Of a stretch of 64,000 bases of DNA, positions 13,501-25,757 are shown piece after piece. The notes under the pieces were generated by a model, which was given only the letters and a program-made list of their open reading frames with translations, ran no database searches and was not told the DNA's origin. The DNA lies in contig JANVCC010000152.1 in assembly GCA_025345505.1 (NCBI GenBank), positions 2,737,318 through 2,801,317 on the forward strand, given 5' to 3'. The position numbers and the translations under genes are program-made. Origin of the DNA: Todiramphus chloris collaris. Taxonomy: Eukaryota; Chordata; Aves; Coraciiformes; Alcedinidae. Positions within the stretch are counted from its first letter, which is position 1. Each line of letters opens with the position of its first letter.

Positions 13501-16500
13501 AGTCATAAGTACCAGAAAGCTTCAGATATGCAAATATACACTGCAAAGAATCAAAACATTTACCCGACACCTGCTTGCTGGAGAATTTAACTCAGTCAAC
13601 AAAATTCTTGGGTAACTCCCTGCTGAGTACCCAGCTTCTTGTCACTATCTCAGCTTCTGGGAATGAAGGTTCTGGGATTTCTGTCAGAAAACTGTCTCTC
13701 AGCCCTATCTATTTCTTGTGTTAACTTTCAAGAGCGAGATGGGAGAAAACTGTGAAGTTTCACATTCCTCTACAATCCAAGTTGCTGGAGAAAGCTCACT
13801 TTGTCACCTCCTCCCTCCTTTCAGAGCTTTGCCTGAGACAGAGCTATAGAAAATCTAATTTTATGCACTCCCCTGAACTTGCAGGATTGTATATTACAAC
13901 TCTCTCAAGGGTAACTCTGGCATCGTTCAGTGCTGCTTGCTGCTTCCCAAAAGGATACCAGACACAAAGGGGACTGGTGGGGGAAAATGCCACCCCCACC
14001 AGCCACAAAGCTCCCAGGATCAGCTTCAGAACAGACCGTGGGTCCTGCTAACTTCACTCTGCAGCTGCTAGGAAGAGTATTTCATCTGCTGATCTGCATT
14101 ACCTTAAGTTGTTGCCCTAGAAACATAAGTGATATCACAAATTCAAGCTTAAAAAAAAAATAATTATATTTTGCAAAATCTTTGCACTTCTCACTATACC
14201 TTTCCCTCTCCCCTCCTTCTTAAAAGGCTTAAAACCCAATAAATGCAAATAAAATCACAAAAACACATGAAGAAGTCTTCCAATTACAGTCAGGGAGCAA
14301 TTTCCAAGCACTAATACCACCTGCATCTTATTGGCCATCATACTGAGACCTAGCAAACTAAAAACAGATTTTGCAATGCGGTTATATTATTCAGGTCCAA
14401 TTAAATGGTAGATGTAAAACTGAAATGAGATAAACACGACTTTATGCTAGCAGTCTTATTGAGTCTGTGACATTACCAAAGATCAAAAGAAGCATCTTAA
14501 GCAAGTTATTCTCAGTGCAAAATAAATAAATACATTTTAATGAGAGGAAAAATATCCTGTGTGTCAAGAATTAGCAACTTGAATGCGGAGCAAGTCTGCC
14601 TGACTGTATTGAAAAGGAGACCTAAAAACCATCAGATTAACTATAAGCTTGCAATAACAGCTCACCCTATCACTTCTTAAAGCTCAAAATACAGAAAGAA
14701 ATGTAAACTAATACATATTCTATTTCCACAGGATACATATTTTTTTCAACTCATCTCCTTATTGACGGATATTACTTCTGCATAGGCATATTATCTCCCT
14801 GTATTTCTATTTCCAGAAAGTAATAAAAAAAAAAATAAATTGTATTAATCTGAGGCCAAGCCAGAAACAGGAAAAAGAGTCCCAAAACTCACCTCCCCAC
14901 CGCCTCTGAGCTTAGACCAGATATAGCAGAATGAAGGTGATAAACCTGAAAATCCAAAATTTTTAAAAGGTAAATGTGTCATGTGACGATTTTATGTTAC
15001 TTCTAAAAAATAGGGAAAGCAAAGAGAAAAGCTTTCATTCTCTTAAAAAATGTCTTGAAATATTAAGTCCAAAGATGACTGAATAAGTCACAACTTTATG
15101 GGTTATACCTTTATTGTACAAAAAGCAAGATGGAAACCAAAATATCCTTTTGACTTCTTTTCAACCACTGACTTGCTAAAGCTATGAAAGGCAAACCAAG
15201 CAACAACCACAAAAAGGAAGGCAGACTCCAACCTAACTGCAACCTAGACTTGAATTAGAAATACGCATACTACAACAAAATAAGATCCATACCAAAGCAT
15301 GTAATTATTCTTTATCTGTTGAGATGATGATGACTACTCCTGAAGTGAAATAATGTTCTAGAGCTGTGCTATAAAACTAATGATATCACAGACTCCAGTT
15401 TTGCTTGCTTCATTTTCATGAACAAGCCAAGTATTTTCCCCTTGCAATTTTAGTCTGAGATTTTACAGTAAAGTTAAAATTTCTCTTAGACAACTTCATC
15501 TCACAGTAGGTATTTTCTTAGGACAAGTTTTCCCTTGCAATTGCACACCACCACCTAAGCCAGTGTTTTTGTACGAACAGACTTGCACGCTTACAATGGG
15601 GGGGAAAAAAAATAGCAAACAGCCTTATGTAGGAGTAACTATCCTAAAGAAGCTAATGCCATGTGAGATGGAGGGTATTTGCAGCTGGATGCTTCTATCC
15701 CACGCTGAACACAAAGCACTGATGAAGAGGAGGTAGAAAAAAAAAAAACCATGATAAAGGAAAAGGCATATCCCTTTTGCTGTAACTTCACTGCAACAGC
15801 TAACAAAGCCACCCAGACACAAATATGACACTCCAAAGTATCGAGTTTATTTTGAGGACAGTTGTGCAATGAGGTAGTTCTGAAATGCCCCATAGGATTG
15901 GCTGCAGGAACAAGATCCTATGGCAGACACAGACTGGCACATCCCTCCAGAGGCAACAGAGCCACATGCGTGCTTCTAATCATTTCTTTAATCTATAACT
16001 TGGACTAATTTATCCAAACACTTCTATGGATTCATTTGACAATTTGAAGAATACTGGAGGTGCCTTTTAATCCCAGTCACCTGGCAGGCTGACTTGCATT
16101 ACTCCTGGAACTGATGGCATCATACAGCTGTGTATCAAATGAGGAATCATTTCTCCTCCACAACTACGCACTCCAAAATATAATCCTCTAATACACCAAG
16201 CACTGCATCACTGGTTTTACATACTTCTAGAAGACTCTAGGAATTGTTCATGTAACTTCCTTAGCCTGCAAAGTTACAGAATGACTCAATTTATTTACAT
16301 TTCCTGTAATTTGGCATTTGAGCCCACAGAGACATTACTTTGTTGTCATCTCCACTCAAATTCTGCCTTGTTAGCATCTAGAGAAATCAATGCCATGAAG
16401 CACTCCATTTTTGTAACTTCATCTTCTTTCAACCTAGAGCTTCATTAATGTGAAAACTAAACAGGTACACAGCTTGCTGTCACTCTATGCGCTAAGTAAA

Positions 16501-16800
16501 TTTATGCAGATATAAATAGAGAAAAAATTAGAAGGGGATGCTTGTTAATTCTGTGCATACACACATTTATTTTTTATTTAAGTGTCCCATTCAAGTTTAT
16601 CAAAGTTTTTTAAACTGTTTGGAGAATAACTACAACTTTTGATGTGCAACAGCCACTTCTTGTTTCTTCTTTTCCACCTTGTTCCCCAAAGAATGGAAAA
16701 AAATATTGGAAGTTGGAAAATGAGAGAAACACACTCTTTGTTTTAAAATGTTCCTAAACAATTCCATCTGGGTGAAAATCCTTTTGTGTCAAAACCAAAG

Positions 16801-16904
16801 CAAGCAAAACAAAAAAAAACAAAAAAAAAAAAACAAAAAAAAACCAAAAAACACCAAAAAACCCCCCAAAAAAAATTTTTAAAAAAATTATTAAAAAAAA
16901 AAAA
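16801..16904. repeat. A-rich low-complexity tract
   Basis: Runs of 7 to 13 A are broken only by single C or CC, with one C6 block at 16862-16867 and a short T5 at 16876-16880. Lysine-rich or phenylalanine-rich open frames across it are artefacts of the homopolymers. Confidence 0.95.
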
Positions 16905-19900
16905 GAAGCAAACTTTAGAGCTTTTGAAGTATTTTCAGAACAATGCACAGAACAAAAGGATTTCTCATCATATTTTCCTCTGAAACAGCAGACCAGGTTC
17001 AACAGGGTGTTGACAAGTTTCCTCCTGCAGCTTTGTAACCACCAGCAGCCCCAGAGCACTCCTGGCTGACCAGTACTGATGCACATCTCACCCACTGCTG
17101 TCATTTCACCAGCATCCCATCCTTATGCAATAACAGTTCAGCTCTTCCAGTTGTTTCACATTTTCCATATTGAAATATCACTATTTTAATCCCTTATTTA
17201 ATAAGCACTACTTTGCAAAAAGACAGGTTTGAAATTTTTTTTCCTAAGGGAAAAAAAAAGGATGATTAATACTAATAGATTTAATTCTGTTTTCCATTGA
17301 CATGCCCATACTCTGACCCATAAATTATTATCTTCTTCCACTAGCCCTAGGATGCATCCAAAAAAGCTAAGCTATATGGTTACACGCGCCCCGAGCAACC
17401 CCTTTCTTGCATTACCTTATGTGATCCCCAGATATATCGCGATGATCGCCGACTCCTTTCAGGCACTTAAAACCTCAAGAGCCAGAGCTTCATTCATAAC
17501 CATGTAACTAAATAATGAGGTTTCCTGGTACAAAATGGAAGCATAAGAACGCTCCCATTTTGCCCTGCCAAACTCCGGTCCCTCTTTCAGTGACCTCCTC
17601 ATTATGTGAAAAATAATTGGACTCTTACCCTTGTGATCTTTGGGGAGAGGGAACTGGTGCCGTCACTTGCTCATCGTGCAAATGGTTTTCTGTGGGTCCC
17701 GAATCAGGGCACCTCGATTCCTGCGCACACCCCATGACCACAGCCCTGTGCAGGGGGGTCCCGTGGTCCCTCCACCACCCACGCAGCAGCAGAGTTTGCC
17801 TTGCATGGGACACACACAGAGACGGTGCCTCACACCACGGTCAGCAATCACATATGCAACAGAATAATCTTGCACAGCCTCAATTAATCTGCTTTAACCC
17901 TTCCATCCATAAAACCCAAAGACAACATGTTTGGCTATCTCTGCATGAGAACGCAGGGCTGACACATGCTTTGTCTTTATTTCCAAAATCAGAATATAAG
18001 ATGCTTTTCTGCAATTTTGACTAGATATCCAGCACTCTTTGCTTTACACCAGCAACCCCTGACTAAATCACCACCGCTGCTTCAGTACCTTTCTTTCAAC
18101 CTTGCTGTGTGAGAACTGCAAGTCTGTCTAAGGTCTTTCTCAGCTCACTGACCTACTTACTACCACAAAGACAGGCATTAATTTTCTTTCTCTTTTAATT
18201 TCAGCTATGTTTCCCTTTCTAATCACTGCTTCCCAACTATAGAGTCTCTGTAAGTTAAGCGTGCTTACCTTTATCAAGAACTTTTGTCAAAAAACTACCT
18301 TCACAAAACACAACGCCCACATGCTCTCAACAGCAGACATCTCCAGCAAAGCACATTAGCAACTACTAACCATCCTGGGTTTTCAAATTAGAAGAAGTAT
18401 AGTAGCGACACTGTCTGGTTTTTTTTTTAAATATATAGAGAATCTTCTTTACTCTTTTCTTTCACCAAAATCCTTTTCTAACAGACACTAGTATAGTGTG
18501 TCCCTCTTAGTGCACTTAGAGGGTTTCAGGAGCAGCAAGGCAACAAATTTGGATTTCTTCTTCTTTGCTCTCTTCCCTAATGTTATACACATAAATGCAC
18601 ATTCTGCAAAAGGACAGTCCAAGAGAGCGCAAATTAAATAAAATAACTAGAGGAAATGGACCCCCAAGGGATGAAATAACAAAGCTATGGTTTTCAGAGT
18701 AAATGCAGGTGATTACTGGTTCCAGCCAAGCTGGAATAACAGAAAAAAAAAAAAAGGTGGCAGCAGAAGAATGTGGATCCAAAACATTTTACAGCGATCT
18801 CTGTGCTCTTCTGATCTTATACACATCTGATAGTGGTTTAAATGGAAGGACGTGGTTTATCAGCCAGCCTATAGCAAAAGGGGCTTACACCCAAAACAAA
18901 AGGAGCTTAGGGGCCTGCAGTATCACTAAACCCATTGCAGGACTGGTCTCATACTGGATCGACCAGCTCTGTGTATTAAGCAAAAAGCTCCTACCCAAAG
19001 GAAATCATACAACTACCTTGTAGCATCTACTTCCTCTTGGACAGAACTGCTAAGCATGGTCTGCTGCTCCTCAAAAATCGGGGGACAGATGGGTCCTGTA
19101 TCTCACTTAACAACTAACCCTTGTATTGCCATGGAGAAGGTCAATTCATCTGCCTCTGCCATGATTCCTTCATTTCTAAAATGTGCTTAAGGATTCTGTC
19201 CTTTCTCATGAACCCTTTTGACACTTAGTAGTGAAACAAACTACATGTTTGTAGGCTGAAGCTGTCCCCCCAGTACATAAGTGCAACCGAGCCTCCAGAA
19301 AGAACTGGCTGTGAAGACAAGCAAGACCATACCAGACAGCAGCAGCTCAGAGCTGTTTAGCTGCATTTTGACTCATTATCAGTCATTCCTATCAAACTGC
19401 TTCCTAAGCTCCATCCTTCTAAAGGTTCATCTTCTGAAACATGCGCACACTAAATACCAAGATATACTAAATGTTTTATGGGAACTTGCTAGAGAAAGCT
19501 ATCACGAGATAAGGGAAAACAAGCCCACCAGGACAATACTCACATTGAAAACTTGACCCTCAGAGATTCTGCAGAGTTGTACAATGCAAAAACCTGAAGG
19601 TGATGGGCAGTAACGCCCACCCCAAAATTAATTTGGGACTCTTCTGCAAATTTTTTAGAGCTTCAGGATTTCCACTGTTTCCTTCAATTTCTTGTTTCAG
19701 GGGGAAGAACCTCAACATACAGACCAGGGTGGTAAAAGAGCTTCCGTGGGGGAAATGTCAGTCCGCAGACTTCTTTCTTTATTCCATAACTACTAAGTGA
19801 TTGGATTTGAAACTCTGGATATTACAGAAGATGCTAAACCTTTTTATGTTCACAATACAGCCAGTGAAATCTGCTCCACTCAGGGTGCAAACTCCTAGAG

Positions 19901-22900
19901 AGGAAAGAGTTACAGTTTTGGAAGGAGTGTCAAAAACCATATTTCTCCTTCTTCTTGTCCCCGTGACCCAGTGTCAAAGCTAACTCATGGAAAGACATAA
20001 AAGAGATGCTAGGAGCTAAAAAGGAATCAGTACAGGAAAGGAAGCTAGAAAAAACGGGGTTTTTTTAAAGTTAACAGATTGACTGATTTAAAAGCCGCAG
20101 TCTGGTGTGTTTTTAGCTTAATTCTGTGGTTTTGTTTGGCTCACAATAAAATAACATTACTTCAAATGAAAGGCTCTGACTGGCAATGGCAAAGAAGAGA
20201 CAAGTAGTCTTCACTGTTTCTGCATCTAGATCTCCACAACTTCCTGATTCATTTCTCAGCAGCACCTGGGGGTGACCTGCTGGAATAAGGAATAAGTAAC
20301 TGAAGTACCTCCATTTGCAAGGCATGGCATGCAACTCTGCAGGATGGTTGGTTTTAAAATCCTGCTCTGTAAACAGCAGCCACACAGCAATCTCCTTGCA
20401 AAGAGCTCTGCTCCCTTCTCCACCCAGAAGATGAGCTTCAGCCTTATGCTCACTGCATTGCCCACAGAGAAGGAAGGAAAGAGCAAAGCAACCAGCCACA
20501 TCTCCCTCAGGAAACATGTCCAGAATTAATCTGACTTTGTCATTTTCACAAGATCTCAGCCTTATGACTTCCTAAAAGGTATGTGAAAGGGAGATACTCT
20601 CAAAGACTTAATTTTTCCTTTGGATGTGAAACCTCGCACTGATTTTATTAAGGCGTATTTGATCAAATGCCATGCCACAGGCAGCTCTGGCTTTAGAAGG
20701 CTGTTTTGATAGACCTACAGCTGAATATTACTGCAGATAAAGCTACACTAAAATCCAGCCCTGAGCTGTCACTCCCATTACACTCAGAACTGTATAACCA
20801 AGCGAGGCCTTAAATTACAATCCAGGCTTGCATTTTTAAATATTTGTTATAGTTACCCCTGGATACTTTGCTCTGAAACTTGATCAATGTGTTGATATAT
20901 GCAGAGATTAAGTCATCCAGCCTCTACTGGCAGGGAAATGAACACTCACGAGAAGTCACTATGCTTTTTGTCTGAAATCCAAAGAATCCGATTCTAATCT
21001 CAGCTCCACTGTTGTGGATTGAAAATGACTCCATGAATGCCAAAAACTACTTAACCAAGAGGACAGTATAAACCAGGACTTCTGCTAACCTTCAGCAACT
21101 ATTAGAGTTACGCTGTCAGTACAATAAGGATATTCCACACATAAAGTGCACCCTTAAATTGGCCAATCCTATTATGAATAATTTGAAAACATGTAAAAGC
21201 AACACTATTTAAACTCTGTAAGGACGTACCACAATAACAGCTGCAGTCCTCCCTGTACACACACACTGCACAAGAACTCCCACTCCACACAGAATAATGA
21301 CCTGCTTAATGACTCCTATCAAAGTCAGTGCACATCTCCTTACAATCCCTGAAGGGCATCTGCAAGAATGACCATGAGCACACTATGCTCCATGGCCGTG
21401 ACAAGCTCCCTGCCCAGCCTGCCTTCTGCACATGGCTGCTGTGCAAGCCCCCAGCTGCCTGGGAGCACCAGCAGTCTCCACATGTAATTGGGTTCACAAG
21501 TTCCCGACTCAGTGGACAGCTGCTAGAGAGCAATTTCGGTCCCGATGCTGGTATCTGAACTACCCTCAAGATGCAGCGTTGACATAACCAACAGGACTAC
21601 CCAAATGAGTAATAATGCTCCTAAGACTCCAGCAACGCATTAATCGAGAGACAAACTACGCTTGATGTGAAAGGCTTAGCTGTCTTCCACCCTGGCACAT
21701 GGACTGGGGATGTCTCACTGCAGCTGAGCACTGATGGAAGAGCACACCATAGACGAAAAGCAACAAAAGAGGAAAAGGTAAATTATATTCAGAAGAGATC
21801 ACTGCAGGATGCTTTGGATTCCCCCTTCTTGTCAATGACCCTCTTGATGCAGATGAGAGCCAGGATGCTGGGCAAACTAGCCTCTTGTAGGGCATATGCT
21901 GTAAGCAGACTGTGATAGATCTGTTACATTTGCAGGAGTCACAGAATGCTAACTTTACTTTATAAACACTTGGGCTACGTAGTACTTGCACAGAAGAGAA
22001 ATTATCAAGCCAAAAGTAAATCTCTTAGAAGACTTAGTGATGTGGATTTCTTCAATAAACACTCTCCTTTAGCTTTTGTCTGCCTATCACAATAACGAAT
22101 TACTCAAAGCTTCTAGGAATAGGCAGTAAAATTTCTTTTATTATTATTATCATCGTAATTTTTACAGATAAAACAGCACACCAATAACATAAGGGATGAA
22201 ACATGCCCAGAGTTACTAACACTCTGATAAGACTCAAATCTGGTTCTGTCTCAGCCAGATCTTTCATACATCATTGTCTCTCAGAATCGATATATGCAGA
22301 CCCACTTTCTGCTTGCACACACAGTTACCTAATGAAAAACTAAGTCTGAAACCACATTTTAGGCTTGTCAATCTAAGAAAACCAAATAAATTAACTATGT
22401 TGTTTTATCCATGCTTAAAATCTCAAGTATTTAAGAGACCTTAAATAAAAACAAACACCAAACCCAGTTAAAGTAAAGGCTAATATAGATAAAACTCACA
22501 GTCCAGCTTTCTCCTTCTCCCCTTTTCACAGTCAGGTACCCCAAATACAGGACCCAAAAACTTCCATGTTCCTTTAATCAGTCACCACCATGAGGAAACA
22601 GCACCCTCCCACTGCTTCTTTTCCCATCATCTGCTCCTCAATATTTGTAACCCACACCCAGACACAGAAGTACTCTCTACTCACTCCTTACTCATCTTGA
22701 GATCCTTTCTCTCCTCCCTTCCACTTTCTCCTTAGTCTTCCCACACTCACACCTGAGACCTGAAAAAGTCAGCAGTGGATCAAATGATATTTATTAATGT
22801 TGGAGAATTATTTTAGTCGTCACTAAACAACTTCAAACAGAGGGGAACAGCCCTGGGAAGGATGTTCCAGGATGCAACTTCTGGAAACAGCTGATGAAGA

Positions 22901-23019
22901 AAAAAGAAAGAAACAAAACTCTGCATCCTGCTGCTTTAACACATTATGCACATCTTTTCCCATATACCCTACTAATGCATAGGGAATCACAGTAGGCTGC
23001 ACTTCCAGCAGGGCCGTTC
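16905..23019. other. Non-coding stretch with an isolated CpG-rich patch
   Basis: No gene or repeat family is recognised. Around 17383-17455 there is an unusual cluster of CpG dinucleotides (acgcgcccc, atcgcgatgatcgccgac) in otherwise CpG-poor sequence. The open frame of 135 codons at 17617-18024 (+) has no family signature, no repeats and no clear splice context, so I treat it as chance. A short ATT-repeat stretch lies at 22138-22153. Confidence 0.5.
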
Positions 23020-23262
23020 AGGCTTTCCCTGTCTACGTAAACATCTCAAGTTCTGCAAAGCATTTGACACTGTCCTTCACAACATCCTTGTCTCTAGCTT
23101 CAAGAGACATGGATTTGACAGATGGACCACTCAGTTGATAAGGAATTGGCTGGATGGTTACACTCGAAGAGCTGTGGTCAACAGATCGTTGTCCATGTGG
23201 AGACCACCACCAAGTGGGGTTCCTCACAGGTCAGTATTGAGACCAGTGCTGTTGCTGGCATG
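23020..23262 (+). mobile_element. CR1 retrotransposon, reverse-transcriptase segment (left part of split copy)
   Basis: This is the left part of a CR1 copy that is interrupted by an LTR and resumes at 24053. It covers the middle of the CR1 reverse transcriptase. The sequence around 23065-23090 corresponds to the conserved 'KAFDTV.HNIL' region. At 23120-23255 a short open stretch carries the CR1 'RNWLDG.TRR.VVN' and 'SGVP..SVL.P' region (block 4). The frame is already damaged by stops and indels between these blocks. About 14 bp of expected CR1 sequence is missing just before the LTR junction. It is a dead fossil copy. Confidence 0.9.
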
Positions 23263-24052
23263 TGTCACAGTTTAGGGTCAGGGCAGCCCCTTAGACCTGT
23301 AACAGATGCTCTCTGTTAACTCCTCTACCTCCCCAAAGGCGAAGAGCATAAGGGAGAGAGACTTAGAGATTAGAAAAGGAAACTAGAACAGCTTTCATGA
23401 AAATGAAATTAATAATAATGGAATATATACAAATATATACAAAACCAGTATGGAACCCAACCCCCCTGATGGTAATTACATCACTGTCACCACTGATGCT
23501 GTGGAGCAGGCACCGAGGCAGTCCCAGACTGGGCCCCGCAGCAGACGGGAGCTGTGTTCAGGAGCTGGATTCTGGTACCAGGTTCAGGAACACACAGACC
23601 AGATCGAAGCAGAATGGACAGAGTCCTCCTTGGGTACTCTGAGGAAGGAACCAAAAGAAGACCCGAGTCAAGACAAGCAAAGCTGGCAAAGTGGTCCAAG
23701 AGGGGAGAAGAGCCACAGACCCTCAAAATCCCTCAGCCTTATATCAAATATGCTGTATATGGTCTGGAATCCCTCGTTGGTCAGTTTGGGGTCACCTGTC
23801 CTGTCTGCTCCTCCCTGCAGGTGCAGCCTTTCACTTTCTGCACCCCCCAATGTGGTGCACAAGATCCAGCAGTGGCCTTGGTCTGCACGCTGATCCTTGG
23901 TAGTAACTCTAACCATGGGGTGTTATCACTGCTAGCAGCAGACACTGCCTGTGAAAACAGGCTGCTAACTTCAGACAGTGCAGTTAGAAGAACTGAGCTG
24001 AAAAGTTAAATCACTGGACAGAATTAGTTCTGTTCTCACTCAAACCAGGACA
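23263..24052 (-). mobile_element. Solo LTR of an avian endogenous retrovirus, inserted in CR1
   Basis: This 790-bp element lies on the minus strand. It begins (at 24052, reading minus) with TGTCCTGGTTT and ends (at 23263) with AAACTGTGACA. These are inverted terminal TG...CA motifs, as expected of an LTR. On the minus strand a TATA-like GATATAAGG lies at 23745-23737. A degenerate polyadenylation-type region with AT-rich sequence follows near 23400-23430. No internal retroviral genes flank it, so it is a solo LTR. It splits a CR1 copy. The flanking hexamers GGCATG (left) and GAGTGG (right) can both derive from the CR1 target GACATGG, which fits a decayed target duplication. The + strand frames of about 150 codons across it are chance. 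Confidence 0.85.
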
Positions 24053-24957
24053 GAGTGGACAGTGAGATCAAGTATATCCTCAGCAAGTCTACCAAGAACA
24101 GGAAGCTGTGTGGTGCAGTCAACATGCTGGAGGGAAGGGAAGCCATCCAGAGGGACCCTGACAGCCCACCTCTGGGCCCATGCCAACCTCATGAGCTTCA
24201 TCAAGGCTAAACGCAAGGTCCTGCACATGGGTCGGGGCAATCCCAAGCACAAACAGAGCCTGGGCAATGAATGGATTGAGAGCATCACTGCAGAGAAGGA
24301 CTTGGGGGTGCTGGTTTACACAAAGTGACCCAGCACTACGCTCTTGCAGACCAAAAAGACAACTGTATCCTGGGCTGCATCAAAAGAAGTGTGACCAGAA
24401 GGTCCAGGGAGGTGATTCTGCCCATCTACTCTGCTCTCCCAACACCTGGAGTACTGGTACCAGCTCTGGGGCCCCCCAACATAAGAAAAATATGGACCTG
24501 TCGGAGCTGGTCCAGAGAAGGACCACAAAGATGATGAGGGAGCTGGAGCTGTCTATGAAGACAGGCTGAAAGAGTTAGGTTTGCTTAGCCTGAGGAAGAG
24601 ACAGCTCCAAGAAGACCATATAGCAGCCTTCCAGTAATTAAAGGGGGCCTAAAAGAAAGCCAGAGAAGGACTTTTTATAAGGACACATAGTGATAGGACA
24701 AGGGGTAATGGTTTTAAAATGAAAAAGGCTAGATCTCATTTAGACGTAGGGAAGAAGTTCTTCACTGTGAGGGTGGAGAGACACTGGAAGAGGCTGCCAG
24801 AAGAGCTGTGGATGCCTCATCCCTGGAAGCATTCAGGGCCAGGCTGGATGGGGCACTGAACCACCTGGTCTAGTGGAAGGCATCCCTGCCCATGGCAGGG
24901 GGATTGGAACTAGATGATGTTTAAGGACCCTTTGAACCCAAACCATTCTATGATCTG
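24053..24957 (+). mobile_element. CR1 retrotransposon, C-terminal RT and 3' end (right part of split copy)
   Basis: This continues the copy at 23020-23262. It starts at the CR1 'gacagtg' position and runs through the end of the reverse transcriptase and the 3' tail to 'ccattctatgat'. Where active CR1 enzymes carry the FADDTKLCGA catalytic block, the translation here reads [10 protein letters not shown], so both catalytic aspartates are lost. Later CR1 landmarks are clear: 'gtccagagaaggaccacaaa' near 24510, 'tagtgataggacaaggggta' near 24687, and 'ccatggcagggggattggaa' near 24890. The copy is non-functional. Confidence 0.93.
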
Positions 24958-25726
24958 CTGGTTTCTTCCAAAGCAGAGCCTGAGAATGCACTGTGCAAGT
25001 TCAGATGACCAGGAGCCAAGTATGAATCCAGCTAAACCTCACCGTATAAATTCACACAAAGACAAACCACTGCCACACAAATGCATCACATATTGGCAAG
25101 AGTCAATTCTCAAAGCCCCATCAGCAATGTATGTTCCTCGCCATTTATTCCTGACCTCAAGATGTGGCTGCAAAAGAACACAGAGTATTTACTTATAGTC
25201 CTAACATCTGTATCACAATGGTTTTTACTAATGTAGTAAAACACACCAAAGGATCCTTGCAGGCATCTTTAAATATTCCCTGCACAAACCATGCTGGGTA
25301 AAGAACCTTCCAAACAGATGCTGCTGCCTTGCGAAGTGGAAGGACGCGAGCCAGCAGCTGCTGCAGGCCAGCAAGGCAGGCCAGCAAGGCCCCATCCAAT
25401 GCATAAGAGGTGATCCAAAGCTTACACATCATTTGGAGAGAGCTGTGCCCACACATGGAAGGTCAACAGCAAGACTTTAAGAACAGCCTGCTCCATGAAA
25501 ACTCACAAGAACTCCAGCATTATCCAACCTCCCAGATCCAGGCAAGGGGTAGAGATGTTAGGAAGCTTTACCAGAACACTGCCCCTCATCTCTGCACCAC
25601 TCCTCATGTCACCCTCCAGCTCTTCAGTATTTGATAACTTTGAAGCCTTTTTGGCTACTGGAAATCAGCAGCTGCTTTTTCACTTGTTTGCATCCTCGCC
25701 CTGAATGAAAATCTCCACTTTAAAAT

Positions 25727-25757
25727 AACAATAGTAATAATTATTATTACTGTTGTT
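25727..25757. repeat. AT-rich near-palindrome
   Basis: The left arm AACAATAGTAATAA (25727-25740) pairs with TTATTACTGTTGTT (25744-25757) with one mismatch and a 3-base spacer. It sits in unique AT-rich sequence. Confidence 0.75.

Larger units (their letters stand above)
3697..16800. other. Long non-coding AT-rich stretch, probably intronic or intergenic
   Basis: No gene is supported. The + strand is rich in A-runs (5841-5858, 8943-8954, 8956-8968, 11781-11795, 12929-12941, 14151-14160, 14825-14835, 15737-15748) and almost lacks T-runs. This stretch holds a possible old SINE (5040-5175), a short GT-type repeat (6445-6471) and an inverted repeat (7456-7529), listed separately. Isolated GTAAGT-type donors occur on the minus strand near 4293, 4966, 6703 and 8792. 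The frames beside them are short, and I do not call exons from them. Confidence 0.5.

Noticed and set aside
16754..17104. 116-codon minus-strand frame with a Phe-rich segment, and its Lys-rich plus-strand partner
   Set aside because: Both are translations of the A-rich low-complexity tract.
23450..24009. Plus-strand frames of 147 and 151 codons
   Set aside because: They lie antisense within the minus-strand solo LTR and have no protein signature.
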